DNA of 15,258 nucleotides from Candidatus Zipacnadia bacterium (GTDB lineage: Bacteria; Armatimonadota; UBA5377; JALGUK01): positions 1 through 15,258 of the forward strand of contig JALGUK010000011.1 of assembly GCA_029820875.1 (NCBI GenBank), read 5' to 3'. Each line of letters begins with the position of its first letter. Positions within the stretch are counted from its first letter, which is position 1. Below are positions 7,162 through 13,802 of the stretch, piece by piece. The notes beneath the pieces are model-generated. The model ran no database searches. It saw only the letters and a list, made by a program, of their open reading frames with translations, and had not been told where the DNA came from. The position numbers were made by a program, and so were the translations under genes.

Positions 7162-8445
7162 TCAGGTTAGAACTTGCCCGCATCCGATGGCCGGGAGCTT
7201 AGGTTCGCATCCGTCGAATGGCCCCAGCATGGCCATAGCCATGTGGTCATCGACGAAAAGGTTATTCGCCACGCGCACCAGGTCCTCCTGCGTGACGCGT
7301 TCGATCTTTGCGATGACCTCGTCCAGGGGTACGATACGGTCATAGATATACTGGGATTTGGCCAGCCGCTGTGCCCGCGCGCTGACGCTGTCCATCGAAA
7401 TGTGGATTGAGCCGATAATCCGTTGCTTGGCCTTGGCCAATTCTTCGACAGAGACATCGCCCTTGCGGATTTTGTCCAGCTCACAGGTGCAAAGCTTCAG
7501 CACTTCCTCAAGCGACGCCGGGTGTGTGATGCCGTACACTACAAAGATGCCGGTGGTGCGCGAGGAGGCTGAATAACATCCGATTGCATAGGCTAAGCCG
7601 CGCTTTTCGCGAATTTCGTGAAACAACCGCGAACTGGCCCCACCACCCAGGCAACACGACAGTAAGTTCATCACCGGAGTATCGGGATGACTGCGCGGAT
7701 AGGCCTGGGTTCCGAGGCAGAAGTATGCCTGCTCGCAGTCCTTGCGCATGCTCCTCGAAGTGAACGAGGCTTGCGGGGGAGGCAATAGAATCTGGCCATT
7801 CTCCGAAGAGGCAGACGCCTGATAGTTGCTGAAAGCCTCGGTTACGGCCGCTGCAACCTCCTCGTGGTCCACATTCCCGGCTGCCGACACTATAATCCGG
7901 TCCGGGGTGTAGGCCCACCGCAAGAAGTCGACCAGGTCTTCACGCCGAAGACGTCTGACGGTCTCCAGCGTCCCCGACACGGTGCGGCCCAGGGGGTGAC
8001 CGTCCCAGATGGTATTGGCGAAGAGGTCGTGAATCTTGACCTGCGGGGTGTCCTCCTGCTCGGCGATCTCCGAAAGCACTACATTCCGTTCCCGCTCAAG
8101 CTCCTCCGGGGCCAGAACACTGTCGGTGAGGATGTCTGTCAGCACGTCCACGGCGCGACCGATGTACTTATCGAGGCAGATGGCGTGGTAGCAGGTGTAT
8201 TCTTTTTCCGTGTAAGCGTTAAGATCGCCGCCGACGGATTCCAGTTCGGCGGCGATCTCTAAAGCCGTTCGGCGGCGGGTGCCTTTAAACAGCATGTGTT
8301 CGACGTAGTGAGCGATTCCTGCCTGCTCGGGCGGCTCGTGTGCCGAGCCGACTCTTACCAAAAAGTTGACACAAACGACCCGCCGGTGCGTTACGTGTTC
8401 CGTAACCACCGTAAGTCCGTTGTCCAGAACGGTTGTTTTCTCCAT
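7162..8445 (-). CDS. M16 family zinc peptidase (processing-peptidase-like, MlpA/YmxG type)
   Basis: The 427-aa single-unit M16 (pitrilysin/insulinase clan) peptidase is the kind encoded beside pnp in many Gram-positive-type genomes. The inverted zinc motif HYVEH (46-50) supplies two histidines and the catalytic Glu49, and E126 in NVVLSEI, about 76 residues on, is the third ligand. All are intact, so it should be catalytically active rather than the inactive partner subunit. The second domain carries the family's SRLFHEIREKRGLAY-type motif with the conserved Arg and Tyr. No signal peptide is visible, so it is probably cytoplasmic. The ATG at 8445 is only 6 bp after the pnp stop, with a weak ribosome site, implying coupling. 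Substrates are unknown. Confidence 0.92.
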   Translation of the reverse strand: MEKTTVLDNGLTVVTEHVTHRRVVCVNFLVRVGSAHEPPEQAGIAHYVEHMLFKGTRRRTALEIAAELESVGGDLNAYTEKEYTCYHAICLDKYIGRAVDVLTDILTDSVLAPEELERERNVVLSEIAEQEDTPQVKIHDLFANTIWDGHPLGRTVSGTLETVRRLRREDLVDFLRWAYTPDRIIVSAAGNVDHEEVAAAVTEAFSNYQASASSENGQILLPPPQASFTSRSMRKDCEQAYFCLGTQAYPRSHPDTPVMNLLSCCLGGGASSRLFHEIREKRGLAYAIGCYSASSRTTGIFVVYGITHPASLEEVLKLCTCELDKIRKGDVSVEELAKAKQRIIGSIHISMDSVSARAQRLAKSQYIYDRIVPLDEVIAKIERVTQEDLVRVANNLFVDDHMAMAMLGPFDGCEPKLPAIGCGQVLT

Positions 8446-8451
8446 GAGGCT

Positions 8452-10584
8452 TCAGTGTCGCTTCTTCTCCCTGTAATAGGGTTTTTGTCTTCGATTCGGC
8501 GGCTCCAGTAAAGCCTTTCGGCTCAGACGTATCTTATTGTCGTCGCCCTTCTCAATGACCTTTACCTGGACCTCGTCACCCTGCTGCAGCACGTCCTCGG
8601 TCTTATCAACATGCTCCCATGCGAGCTGGGAGATGTGAATCAGTCCTTCCTGGCCCGGCAGGATTTCCACGAAAGCACCAAAGGGCGTCGTCTTGACGAC
8701 CTTGCCTACGTATACCTCGCCCACCTCGACGTCCTTGGTCAGATTCTCGATAATCTGGCGGCACTTCTGCCTGCCTTCTTCGTCGTGCGCGGCGATGAAG
8801 ACAGTGCCGTCGTCCTCGATGTCTATCTGGACGTCGCACTCCTCCTGAATCTTGCGAATCGTCTTGCCTCCGGGGCCAATCAAAAGCCCTATCTTCTCCC
8901 GATCGATGTGCATGGTGAATATCTGCGGGGCGTATGGCGAGATGTGGTCGCGCGGAGCCGGGATGACAGACCGCATTACGTCAAGAATCTCGACGCGGGC
9001 CTGTGCGGACTGGTGCAGTGCTTCCCGCAGGATTTCGGGCGAGACGCCCTTGACCTTAATGTCCAGATGCAAGGCGCATACACCGTTGCGGGTGCCCGCC
9101 ACCTTGAAGTCCATGTGACCCGCCTGGTCCTCGATGCCCTGAATGTCGGTGAGGACGGCGTGACGCCCGTCTCCGAGCACAAGTCCCATGGCGATGCCGG
9201 CCACCGGTTCGCGGATGGGTACGCCTGCATCCATAAGCGACAGTGAGCTGGCACAAACACTGGCCATCGAACTTGAACCGTTGGAGGCCAGCACCTCCGA
9301 AACCAAGCGGATAGTATAGGGGAACTCGTCTTCGGGCGGGAGCATCCTTTGAAGCGCCTTTTCGGCCAGTGCCCCGTGACCGATTTCGCGTCGGCCCGGA
9401 CCGCGCATGGGTTTAACCTCACCCGTGCTGTAAGGCGGGAAGTTGTACTGATGCATGAACCGCGATTCTTCCTCGTCGGTCAGCCCGCGAATAATCTGCC
9501 TGTCACTTACAGCGCCCAGGGTTGTCACAGTCAGAACCTGGGTTTGACCGCGTGTGAAAAGTCCGGAGCCGTGTGCACGCGGCAGGAAGCCGACTTCGCA
9601 GCTCAGGTCGCGGATTTCATCGAAGCCGCGCCCGCCGGGCCGAACGCCCTCGTCCAGAATCAGGCTCTGCAGGTTCTTCTTGATGAGGCTCTCCATAACT
9701 TCGGCCACGTCAAGTTGCTGGTCCGGGAACCGTTCCTTGAGGGCTTCATGTACCTGCTCCTGTATCTGCTTCAGGCGCGTGTCACGCTCTTTTTTGTCGC
9801 CGACGCGGACCGCTTCCCTGAGCTGCTCTTGCGCCATTTCCGTGACTGCGTCTGCAACTTGCGGGTCCGGCTCCCAGATGTGATAATGGTCGGATTTGGG
9901 GTGCCCGGCCCGTTGCCTCAGCTCTTCAATCGCGTCGCAGATAGGATTCAGGTGCTTGTGACCGAACAGGATGCCGTCCACAATCACATCCTCGGGCACT
10001 TGGTCTCCTTCCATCTCTACTGTGACAATCGCATCGCGCGTTCCCACCACGAGCAGGTCCAGATCCCCTTCGTGCAGCTCAGCGTAGGAGGGATTGAGAA
10101 CAAACTCGCCGTTTATGCGTCCCACTTTGACGGCTGCAAGCGGTCCCTCGAACGGGATGTCTGAGATGTTCAGCGCCGCAGATGCGCCGATGATAGCAGC
10201 AAGAACCGGCTCATTCTCGTAGTCCGCGGAAAGCGCGGTCGCCACAATCTGTACGTCGTTGCGCAACCCACTGGGGAGAAGGGGACGAATGGGGCGGTCA
10301 ATAATCCGGCAGACAAGAGTCGCTGCTTCCGTCGGTCGGCCCTCACGGCGGAAGAATCCGCCTGGGATTTTGCCGACGGCGTACATCTTTTCCTCGAAGT
10401 CAGCGCGCAGAGGGAGAAAGTCTATTCCCTCTCGAACATCCTCACTTGCCGTGGCCGTCACCAGCATCATCGTATCGCCGTATTTGACGACCACCGAACC
10501 GTTGGCCTGGCCCGCCATCCAACCGGAACAAATCTCCAGACGGCGTCCCGCCACGTCAACTTCCACTTTTTCCTTTTCCAACAA
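8452..10584 (-). CDS. pnp: Polyribonucleotide nucleotidyltransferase (PNPase)
   Basis: This is a phosphorolytic 3'-to-5' exoribonuclease and degradosome-type enzyme, active as a ring-shaped trimer. The 710 aa comprise RNase PH-like core 1, the helical linker, RNase PH-like core 2, a KH domain with [11 protein letters not shown] (about 560-615) and an S1 domain (about 621-689). Core 2 keeps the phosphate loop [10 protein letters not shown] and the catalytic Asp-Asp-Lys equivalents of E. coli D486, D492 and K494 in [10 protein letters not shown]. The residue at E. coli D490 is His here. Two consecutive TTG codons open the frame: the first (10584) is 4 nt and the second (10581) 7 nt from a perfect AGGAGG, so the second may be the real start. 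It follows rpsO across a structured 184-bp spacer and precedes the M16 gene by 6 bp. Confidence 0.97.
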   Translation of the reverse strand: MLEKEKVEVDVAGRRLEICSGWMAGQANGSVVVKYGDTMMLVTATASEDVREGIDFLPLRADFEEKMYAVGKIPGGFFRREGRPTEAATLVCRIIDRPIRPLLPSGLRNDVQIVATALSADYENEPVLAAIIGASAALNISDIPFEGPLAAVKVGRINGEFVLNPSYAELHEGDLDLLVVGTRDAIVTVEMEGDQVPEDVIVDGILFGHKHLNPICDAIEELRQRAGHPKSDHYHIWEPDPQVADAVTEMAQEQLREAVRVGDKKERDTRLKQIQEQVHEALKERFPDQQLDVAEVMESLIKKNLQSLILDEGVRPGGRGFDEIRDLSCEVGFLPRAHGSGLFTRGQTQVLTVTTLGAVSDRQIIRGLTDEEESRFMHQYNFPPYSTGEVKPMRGPGRREIGHGALAEKALQRMLPPEDEFPYTIRLVSEVLASNGSSSMASVCASSLSLMDAGVPIREPVAGIAMGLVLGDGRHAVLTDIQGIEDQAGHMDFKVAGTRNGVCALHLDIKVKGVSPEILREALHQSAQARVEILDVMRSVIPAPRDHISPYAPQIFTMHIDREKIGLLIGPGGKTIRKIQEECDVQIDIEDDGTVFIAAHDEEGRQKCRQIIENLTKDVEVGEVYVGKVVKTTPFGAFVEILPGQEGLIHISQLAWEHVDKTEDVLQQGDEVQVKVIEKGDDNKIRLSRKALLEPPNRRQKPYYREKKRH

Positions 10585-10588
10585 ACAG

Positions 10589-10594
10589 CCTCCT
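10589..10594 (-). promoter_or_regulatory. Ribosome binding site of pnp
   Basis: A full-consensus AGGAGG on the minus strand precedes two tandem TTG codons (10584 and 10581) with spacings of 4 and 7 nt. The spacing favours the second TTG, which would shorten PNPase by one residue. No ATG or GTG is better placed. Confidence 0.7.
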
Positions 10595-10609
10595 GTATTG
10601 CATCAAATG

Positions 10610-10715
10610 GGGGCTACTGAGGGAAAAGGAGGAAGCAGGGGAAAGGGGTGCGTCGGCCATTCAGCTCTTGGGCGACTACCCCCTTGCCCTGTTTCCCCGC
10701 CTTCCCTCTGGCCCC
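10610..10715 (-). repeat. Long imperfect inverted repeat with G-quadruplex-type motif in the rpsO-pnp spacer
   Basis: The plus-strand arm 10621-10649 and the reverse complement of 10678-10706 match at 22 of 29 positions, enclosing a 28-nt loop (10650-10677). Weaker pairing extends outward to about 10610 and 10715. One arm is almost purely purine and the other pyrimidine. On the transcript strand, 10715-10679 holds five G runs (4, 3, 4, 3 and 5 G) separated by loops of 5, 5, 5 and 3 nt, the classic G-quadruplex pattern. There is no T tract, so it is not an ordinary intrinsic terminator. It could be an RNA-processing or attenuation element for pnp or a dispersed intergenic repeat. Confidence 0.6.
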
Positions 10716-10768
10716 TTATCTTAGCCGCCATCTATCATAGCAACAGACAGCAGCCTCAACAGCCTCTA

Positions 10769-11038
10769 TTAGCGCCGCAAACCGAGCTTCTTGACGAGCG
10801 CACGATAACGGTCGACGTCCTTACTCTGCAGGTAATTCAACAAGCGCCGACGTCGCCCCACCTTCATCAGCAGCCCACGCCGTGAGTGATGGTCCTTGGT
10901 GTGCTGCTGCAGGTGTTCCGTCAGATGGTCAATTTGGTGCGACAGAAGCGCAATCTGCACCTCAGGGGAACCGGTATCCGACTCGTGCATCTTGTACTCA
11001 TCAATGACCTTGGCTTTTTCCGCTGGCGACATACTCAT
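10769..11038 (-). CDS. rpsO: 30S ribosomal protein S15
   Basis: The 89-aa primary 16S rRNA-binding protein of the small-subunit platform organises the three-way junction of helices 20-22. It has the standard length and carries the family hallmarks [13 protein letters not shown] (18-30), [12 protein letters not shown] (46-57) and the C-terminal [13 protein letters not shown]. The start is the ATG at 11038; a second ATG two codons later is possible. A modest GGTGA lies 6 nt upstream. It is the first gene after the 11141-11169 promoter and is followed by the rpsO-pnp spacer, the usual bacterial arrangement. Confidence 0.98.
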   Translation of the reverse strand: MSMSPAEKAKVIDEYKMHESDTGSPEVQIALLSHQIDHLTEHLQQHTKDHHSRRGLLMKVGRRRRLLNYLQSKDVDRYRALVKKLGLRR

Positions 11039-11062
11039 GACATTTCACCGAGTTTCCTCAAT

Positions 11063-11080
11063 ATGCCGGAAGCCGCGCAT
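11063..11080 (-). promoter_or_regulatory. Possible leader hairpin upstream of rpsO
   Basis: In the presumed rpsO 5' leader the minus strand can fold ATGC/GCAT and CGG/CCG stems with one bulged G and a CTT loop. S15 represses its own mRNA through leader structures in several phyla, so this is a candidate part of such a site. The match to any known S15-binding motif was not established. Confidence 0.25.
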
Positions 11081-11140
11081 GTCGCCGGTGATGAGCGTTC
11101 ATGCCCAGCCTTCGGTCAGTAGACGCATTCGACGCTCTTT

Positions 11141-11169
11141 AAGGTACCACAAAACGCTATTGCAGTCAA
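11141..11169 (-). promoter_or_regulatory. Probable sigma70-type promoter for rpsO operon
   Basis: TTGACT (11169-11164, 5 of 6 to the -35 consensus), a 17-nt spacer and TACCTT (11146-11141, 3 of 6 to the -10 consensus) lie on the minus strand, about 100 bp before rpsO. This gives a leader of roughly 95 nt. The weak -10 lowers confidence, but the spacing and the position after a terminator-like hairpin support it. The 230-bp gap 11039-11268 contains no credible gene. Confidence 0.5.
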
Positions 11170-11220
11170 CCGCACCTTGTTCTCTTAGCCTCCGAAGTGT
11201 AAGTTCGGGGCTTAAAACCA

Positions 11221-11248
11221 GGCAAAGACCGGCGCGCCATCACGCCGG
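11221..11248 (-). terminator. Probable intrinsic terminator of the peptidase-ABC exporter unit
   Basis: On the minus strand CCGGCG (11248-11243), an 8-nt loop and CGCCGG (11234-11229) form a perfect 6-bp G+C stem followed by TCTTTGCC. A further TTTT lies at about 11217-11214. It lies about 20 bp after the permease stop. The T tract is short, so termination may be partial. Confidence 0.45.
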
Positions 11249-11268
11249 CGGGCCGCTACGCAGCAAGT

Positions 11269-12906
11269 TCAGTCCTCCCGCGCTGCGCAGACTTCAAGAA
11301 TACGATGCTCATACCTCAGCAGGCTTCTTTCAGCCGGGCGCAGAGAGGCCCGGTACACCACCAGGCCGTAAATGAGTGAAAGTGGAGCGGTCAGAACCAG
11401 CCACGCGGGAGGTCCGTACAGCCACGGCCCGACAAAGCCGGCGACAATCGGAAGGCTGGTCACTGCGGCGGCCTGAAGCGCGATCGTCCGGACGAATGCC
11501 GTAATACATCCCTTTGTCACCGACTGGGTATAGGGATTTTCGCCCCGGTGGGGTATGCGCGTCGGGAAATAGATTGAACTGAAATTGCCCGCCGCCAGAA
11601 GGACGAGGATGCCCGCTGCGACGAATGGGACTACAGTCAGACCCAGGACGGGCATAGCGCGCAGGAGTATGACGATGGCCAAAAGCAAGACGGTGATAAT
11701 GCTCATGATTATACTCGCGGCGATGTTCTTGCCCAGTAGAATGTCGCGGCGCCGAGTCGGGTAGCTCAGGAGCACCTCGAGGGCCTGTCGGTCGTGCCCA
11801 AAGGCGTTCATTGCCAGGTGGAAAGTGCCAAAGACGGAGAACCCGACTATCAGCGGCACGTACGGCGCCAGGCCGCTGGGCGCAAACCTCAGGAATACCA
11901 CCAGGAATATCACCGGGAACAGGAATGTGACGAGGATGGCCTTCATCTCCGGCTCGCGCCAGAGATGCCGCAGTTCCTTGACCAGCATGGCTCTGACCGG
12001 AACAGGGACGATATTCAGGGCGGTGCGAATGAACCCGGGCAGAACGTGCGTTCCCGGGCGCCGCTCCCTCCGATGCGACTTGCCCACGTCTATCTCCCCG
12101 AGATGCACCTTCCGCAGCACCCATCCCCCGACGATGATTGTCATCACCGTGACGACGGCCAGCAACGCCAGAAACGTAAACGCCAATCCATAACGGGAGG
12201 AACATGCATTTTCGATGGCTGCCTCGGTCAGCCCGCTGGGCAGCCAAATCAGCTTTGCAGTAAATCGGATGTTCGCCACGTGCTCGGGATTGCTCCAGTC
12301 AACATTCCTGAAAACCTGGGGCGGGAGGACCTGGAGCGCTACGTATGTGCTCACCGATATCAGGGGGACGATAATAGTCACCGCATCCTGGAACCTGCGC
12401 GACTTAAGCAGTCCCAGAAGCGCCGTCAGGCACGTCTGACTGAAGGCGAGTGTCTGCAGCATGAAAAGTGCCAAGGCCGCTACCGTGAAGAGGACACTTG
12501 CGAGCGTTTGCCCGAACCCGATAAGGATAACCAGCAGCATCGGCAGGAGGAATACCACCGGCAGGTCCAAGAACGCGCCGAGCACTCCGGCGAAGAAGAT
12601 GGTAGTGGTAGTCAGCGGGAACACGAACAGCTTGGTGGGATCGTAAGTCTCGTTAAGGCTGAACCCGAGGACGGGAAAGACCGTCCACAGGAGCCAGACG
12701 GCGGTCAGAACGCCGCTGAGAAGCTCAAATGGAAGCCTCCCCGGCAATTGCAAGTATCCCATCAGCGACAGCACGGAGAAGCCGATGGCGACCGGCAACG
12801 CGAACAGCAACAGGAGCACGAGACCGACCAGACGTCTGCGATCCCGCTGATAGCCTCGCAGAGCGAGCTTCCATTTAAGCGCAATCAGCCGCCTCAGGAT
12901 ATCCAC
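11269..12906 (-). CDS. ABC-2 type exporter permease
   Basis: The 545-aa, very hydrophobic protein has about a dozen membrane spans in two halves, separated near residues 265-310 by a basic, soluble stretch (KSHRRERRPGTH) and the conserved-looking MLVKELRHLWREPE segment. It resembles the large ABC-2-type export permeases paired with a single ATPase. The loop NAFGHDRQALEVLLSYP followed by RRRDILLGKN is typical of this group. The GTG start at 12906 lies inside the ATPase gene, overlapping by 13 bp, so the two subunits are co-translated. The exported substrate is unknown: lipid, peptide and drug export are all possible. A probable terminator follows. Confidence 0.87.
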   Translation of the reverse strand: MDILRRLIALKWKLALRGYQRDRRRLVGLVLLLLFALPVAIGFSVLSLMGYLQLPGRLPFELLSGVLTAVWLLWTVFPVLGFSLNETYDPTKLFVFPLTTTTIFFAGVLGAFLDLPVVFLLPMLLVILIGFGQTLASVLFTVAALALFMLQTLAFSQTCLTALLGLLKSRRFQDAVTIIVPLISVSTYVALQVLPPQVFRNVDWSNPEHVANIRFTAKLIWLPSGLTEAAIENACSSRYGLAFTFLALLAVVTVMTIIVGGWVLRKVHLGEIDVGKSHRRERRPGTHVLPGFIRTALNIVPVPVRAMLVKELRHLWREPEMKAILVTFLFPVIFLVVFLRFAPSGLAPYVPLIVGFSVFGTFHLAMNAFGHDRQALEVLLSYPTRRRDILLGKNIAASIIMSIITVLLLAIVILLRAMPVLGLTVVPFVAAGILVLLAAGNFSSIYFPTRIPHRGENPYTQSVTKGCITAFVRTIALQAAAVTSLPIVAGFVGPWLYGPPAWLVLTAPLSLIYGLVVYRASLRPAERSLLRYEHRILEVCAARED

Positions 12907-13802
12907 GACAACTCGCTTTCCTCATCCGACGCCCCTACAAGCTTAATGAAGGCGTCCTCAAGAGCGGCGTCTCCCCCGGCGTGCGCCGCGGCGATGATAT
13001 CCGCGACCGAGCCCTGGGCTACGACGCGGCCCTGGTGCAGGATGGCCAGTCGAGTACACAGCCGTTGGACGACCTCCAGTACGTGCGAGGAAAAAAATAT
13101 AGTGGCGCCCCGCTCCCGCAACCGGCCAAGGACATTGCGTATCGCGCGCGAGGAGACGGGGTCAATGCCGGTAAACGGCTCGTCAAGTACCAGCACTTCG
13201 GGGTTGTGAATCAGTGCAGCGGCCAGCGACAGTTTCTTGCGCATTCCGCTTGAATAATCAACGATTAGCGTCTCCGCATCATTGGTTAGCTCCATCAGGT
13301 GAAGCAACTCAACGGACCGCCGCGCCACCTCCGCCGGCTCAATCCCGTACATTCCACCTGCGAACTCCAGGAACTCGCGGCCTTTCAATCTCTCGTAGAG
13401 ATTGGGTTCCTCGGGCAGAAGCCCGATAACCGCCTTCGCGGCAAGCGGATCGCGGTCCACCGAATGGCCCGCCACGATTATGCGCCCCGAGGTCGGCTTG
13501 AGCAGCCCCGCAATCATCTTGATTGTAGTCGTCTTCCCGGCCCCGTTGGGGCCGATGAAGCCGAAGAACTCGCCACGTGGGATGCACAGGCTTACATGGT
13601 CTACTACGCGCTTTTTTCCATAATCTTTCACGAGGTCTTCTATGACCAGGGCATAGGGCCCGACATCGTCGCCGCAGGCGTTTCCGGCTTGTTCCTGCGT
13701 CTCCCGGGGAGTGGAATCGCCGGAGACCGGGCCGTCCCATACCGGCCCTGAAGCGTCCCTCGGCCTTTGCGGCGCCTGCCGGTTGATGTCGCCGGACATC
13801 AA
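12894..13802 (-). CDS. ABC exporter ATP-binding protein
   Basis: The ATPase subunit of an ABC-2 exporter has 302 aa. Walker A GPNGAGKT (84-91), a Q-loop region reading LLPEEPNLYE with Glu in place of Gln (common in this CcmA/BcrA-like group), signature YSSGMRKK (183-190), Walker B LVLDEP (204-209) and switch His240 (SSH) are all present. The first 48 residues are a low-complexity Pro/Gly/Asp-rich extension unusual for the family. The TTG at 13802 directly follows the peptidase stop TAA and stands 7 nt from GGAGGG. The adjacent ATG at 13799 is 10 nt away, so either may be used. It pairs with the overlapping permease gene. The link to the upstream M14-like peptidase is positional only. Confidence 0.93.
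   Translation of the reverse strand: MMSGDINRQAPQRPRDASGPVWDGPVSGDSTPRETQEQAGNACGDDVGPYALVIEDLVKDYGKKRVVDHVSLCIPRGEFFGFIGPNGAGKTTTIKMIAGLLKPTSGRIIVAGHSVDRDPLAAKAVIGLLPEEPNLYERLKGREFLEFAGGMYGIEPAEVARRSVELLHLMELTNDAETLIVDYSSGMRKKLSLAAALIHNPEVLVLDEPFTGIDPVSSRAIRNVLGRLRERGATIFFSSHVLEVVQRLCTRLAILHQGRVVAQGSVADIIAAAHAGGDAALEDAFIKLVGASDEESELSWIS

Noticed and set aside
10734..10759. Possible second pnp promoter: TTGAGG and TATGAT after rpsO
   Set aside because: The -10 is good, but the spacer is only 14 nt and no better -35 lies 16-18 nt upstream.
11794..13209. A 471-codon plus-strand open frame opposite the ABC permease and ATPase
   Set aside because: Its product is Gln/Glu/Arg-rich and low in complexity, as expected from the complement of a hydrophobic coding sequence; the minus strand carries clear ABC motifs.
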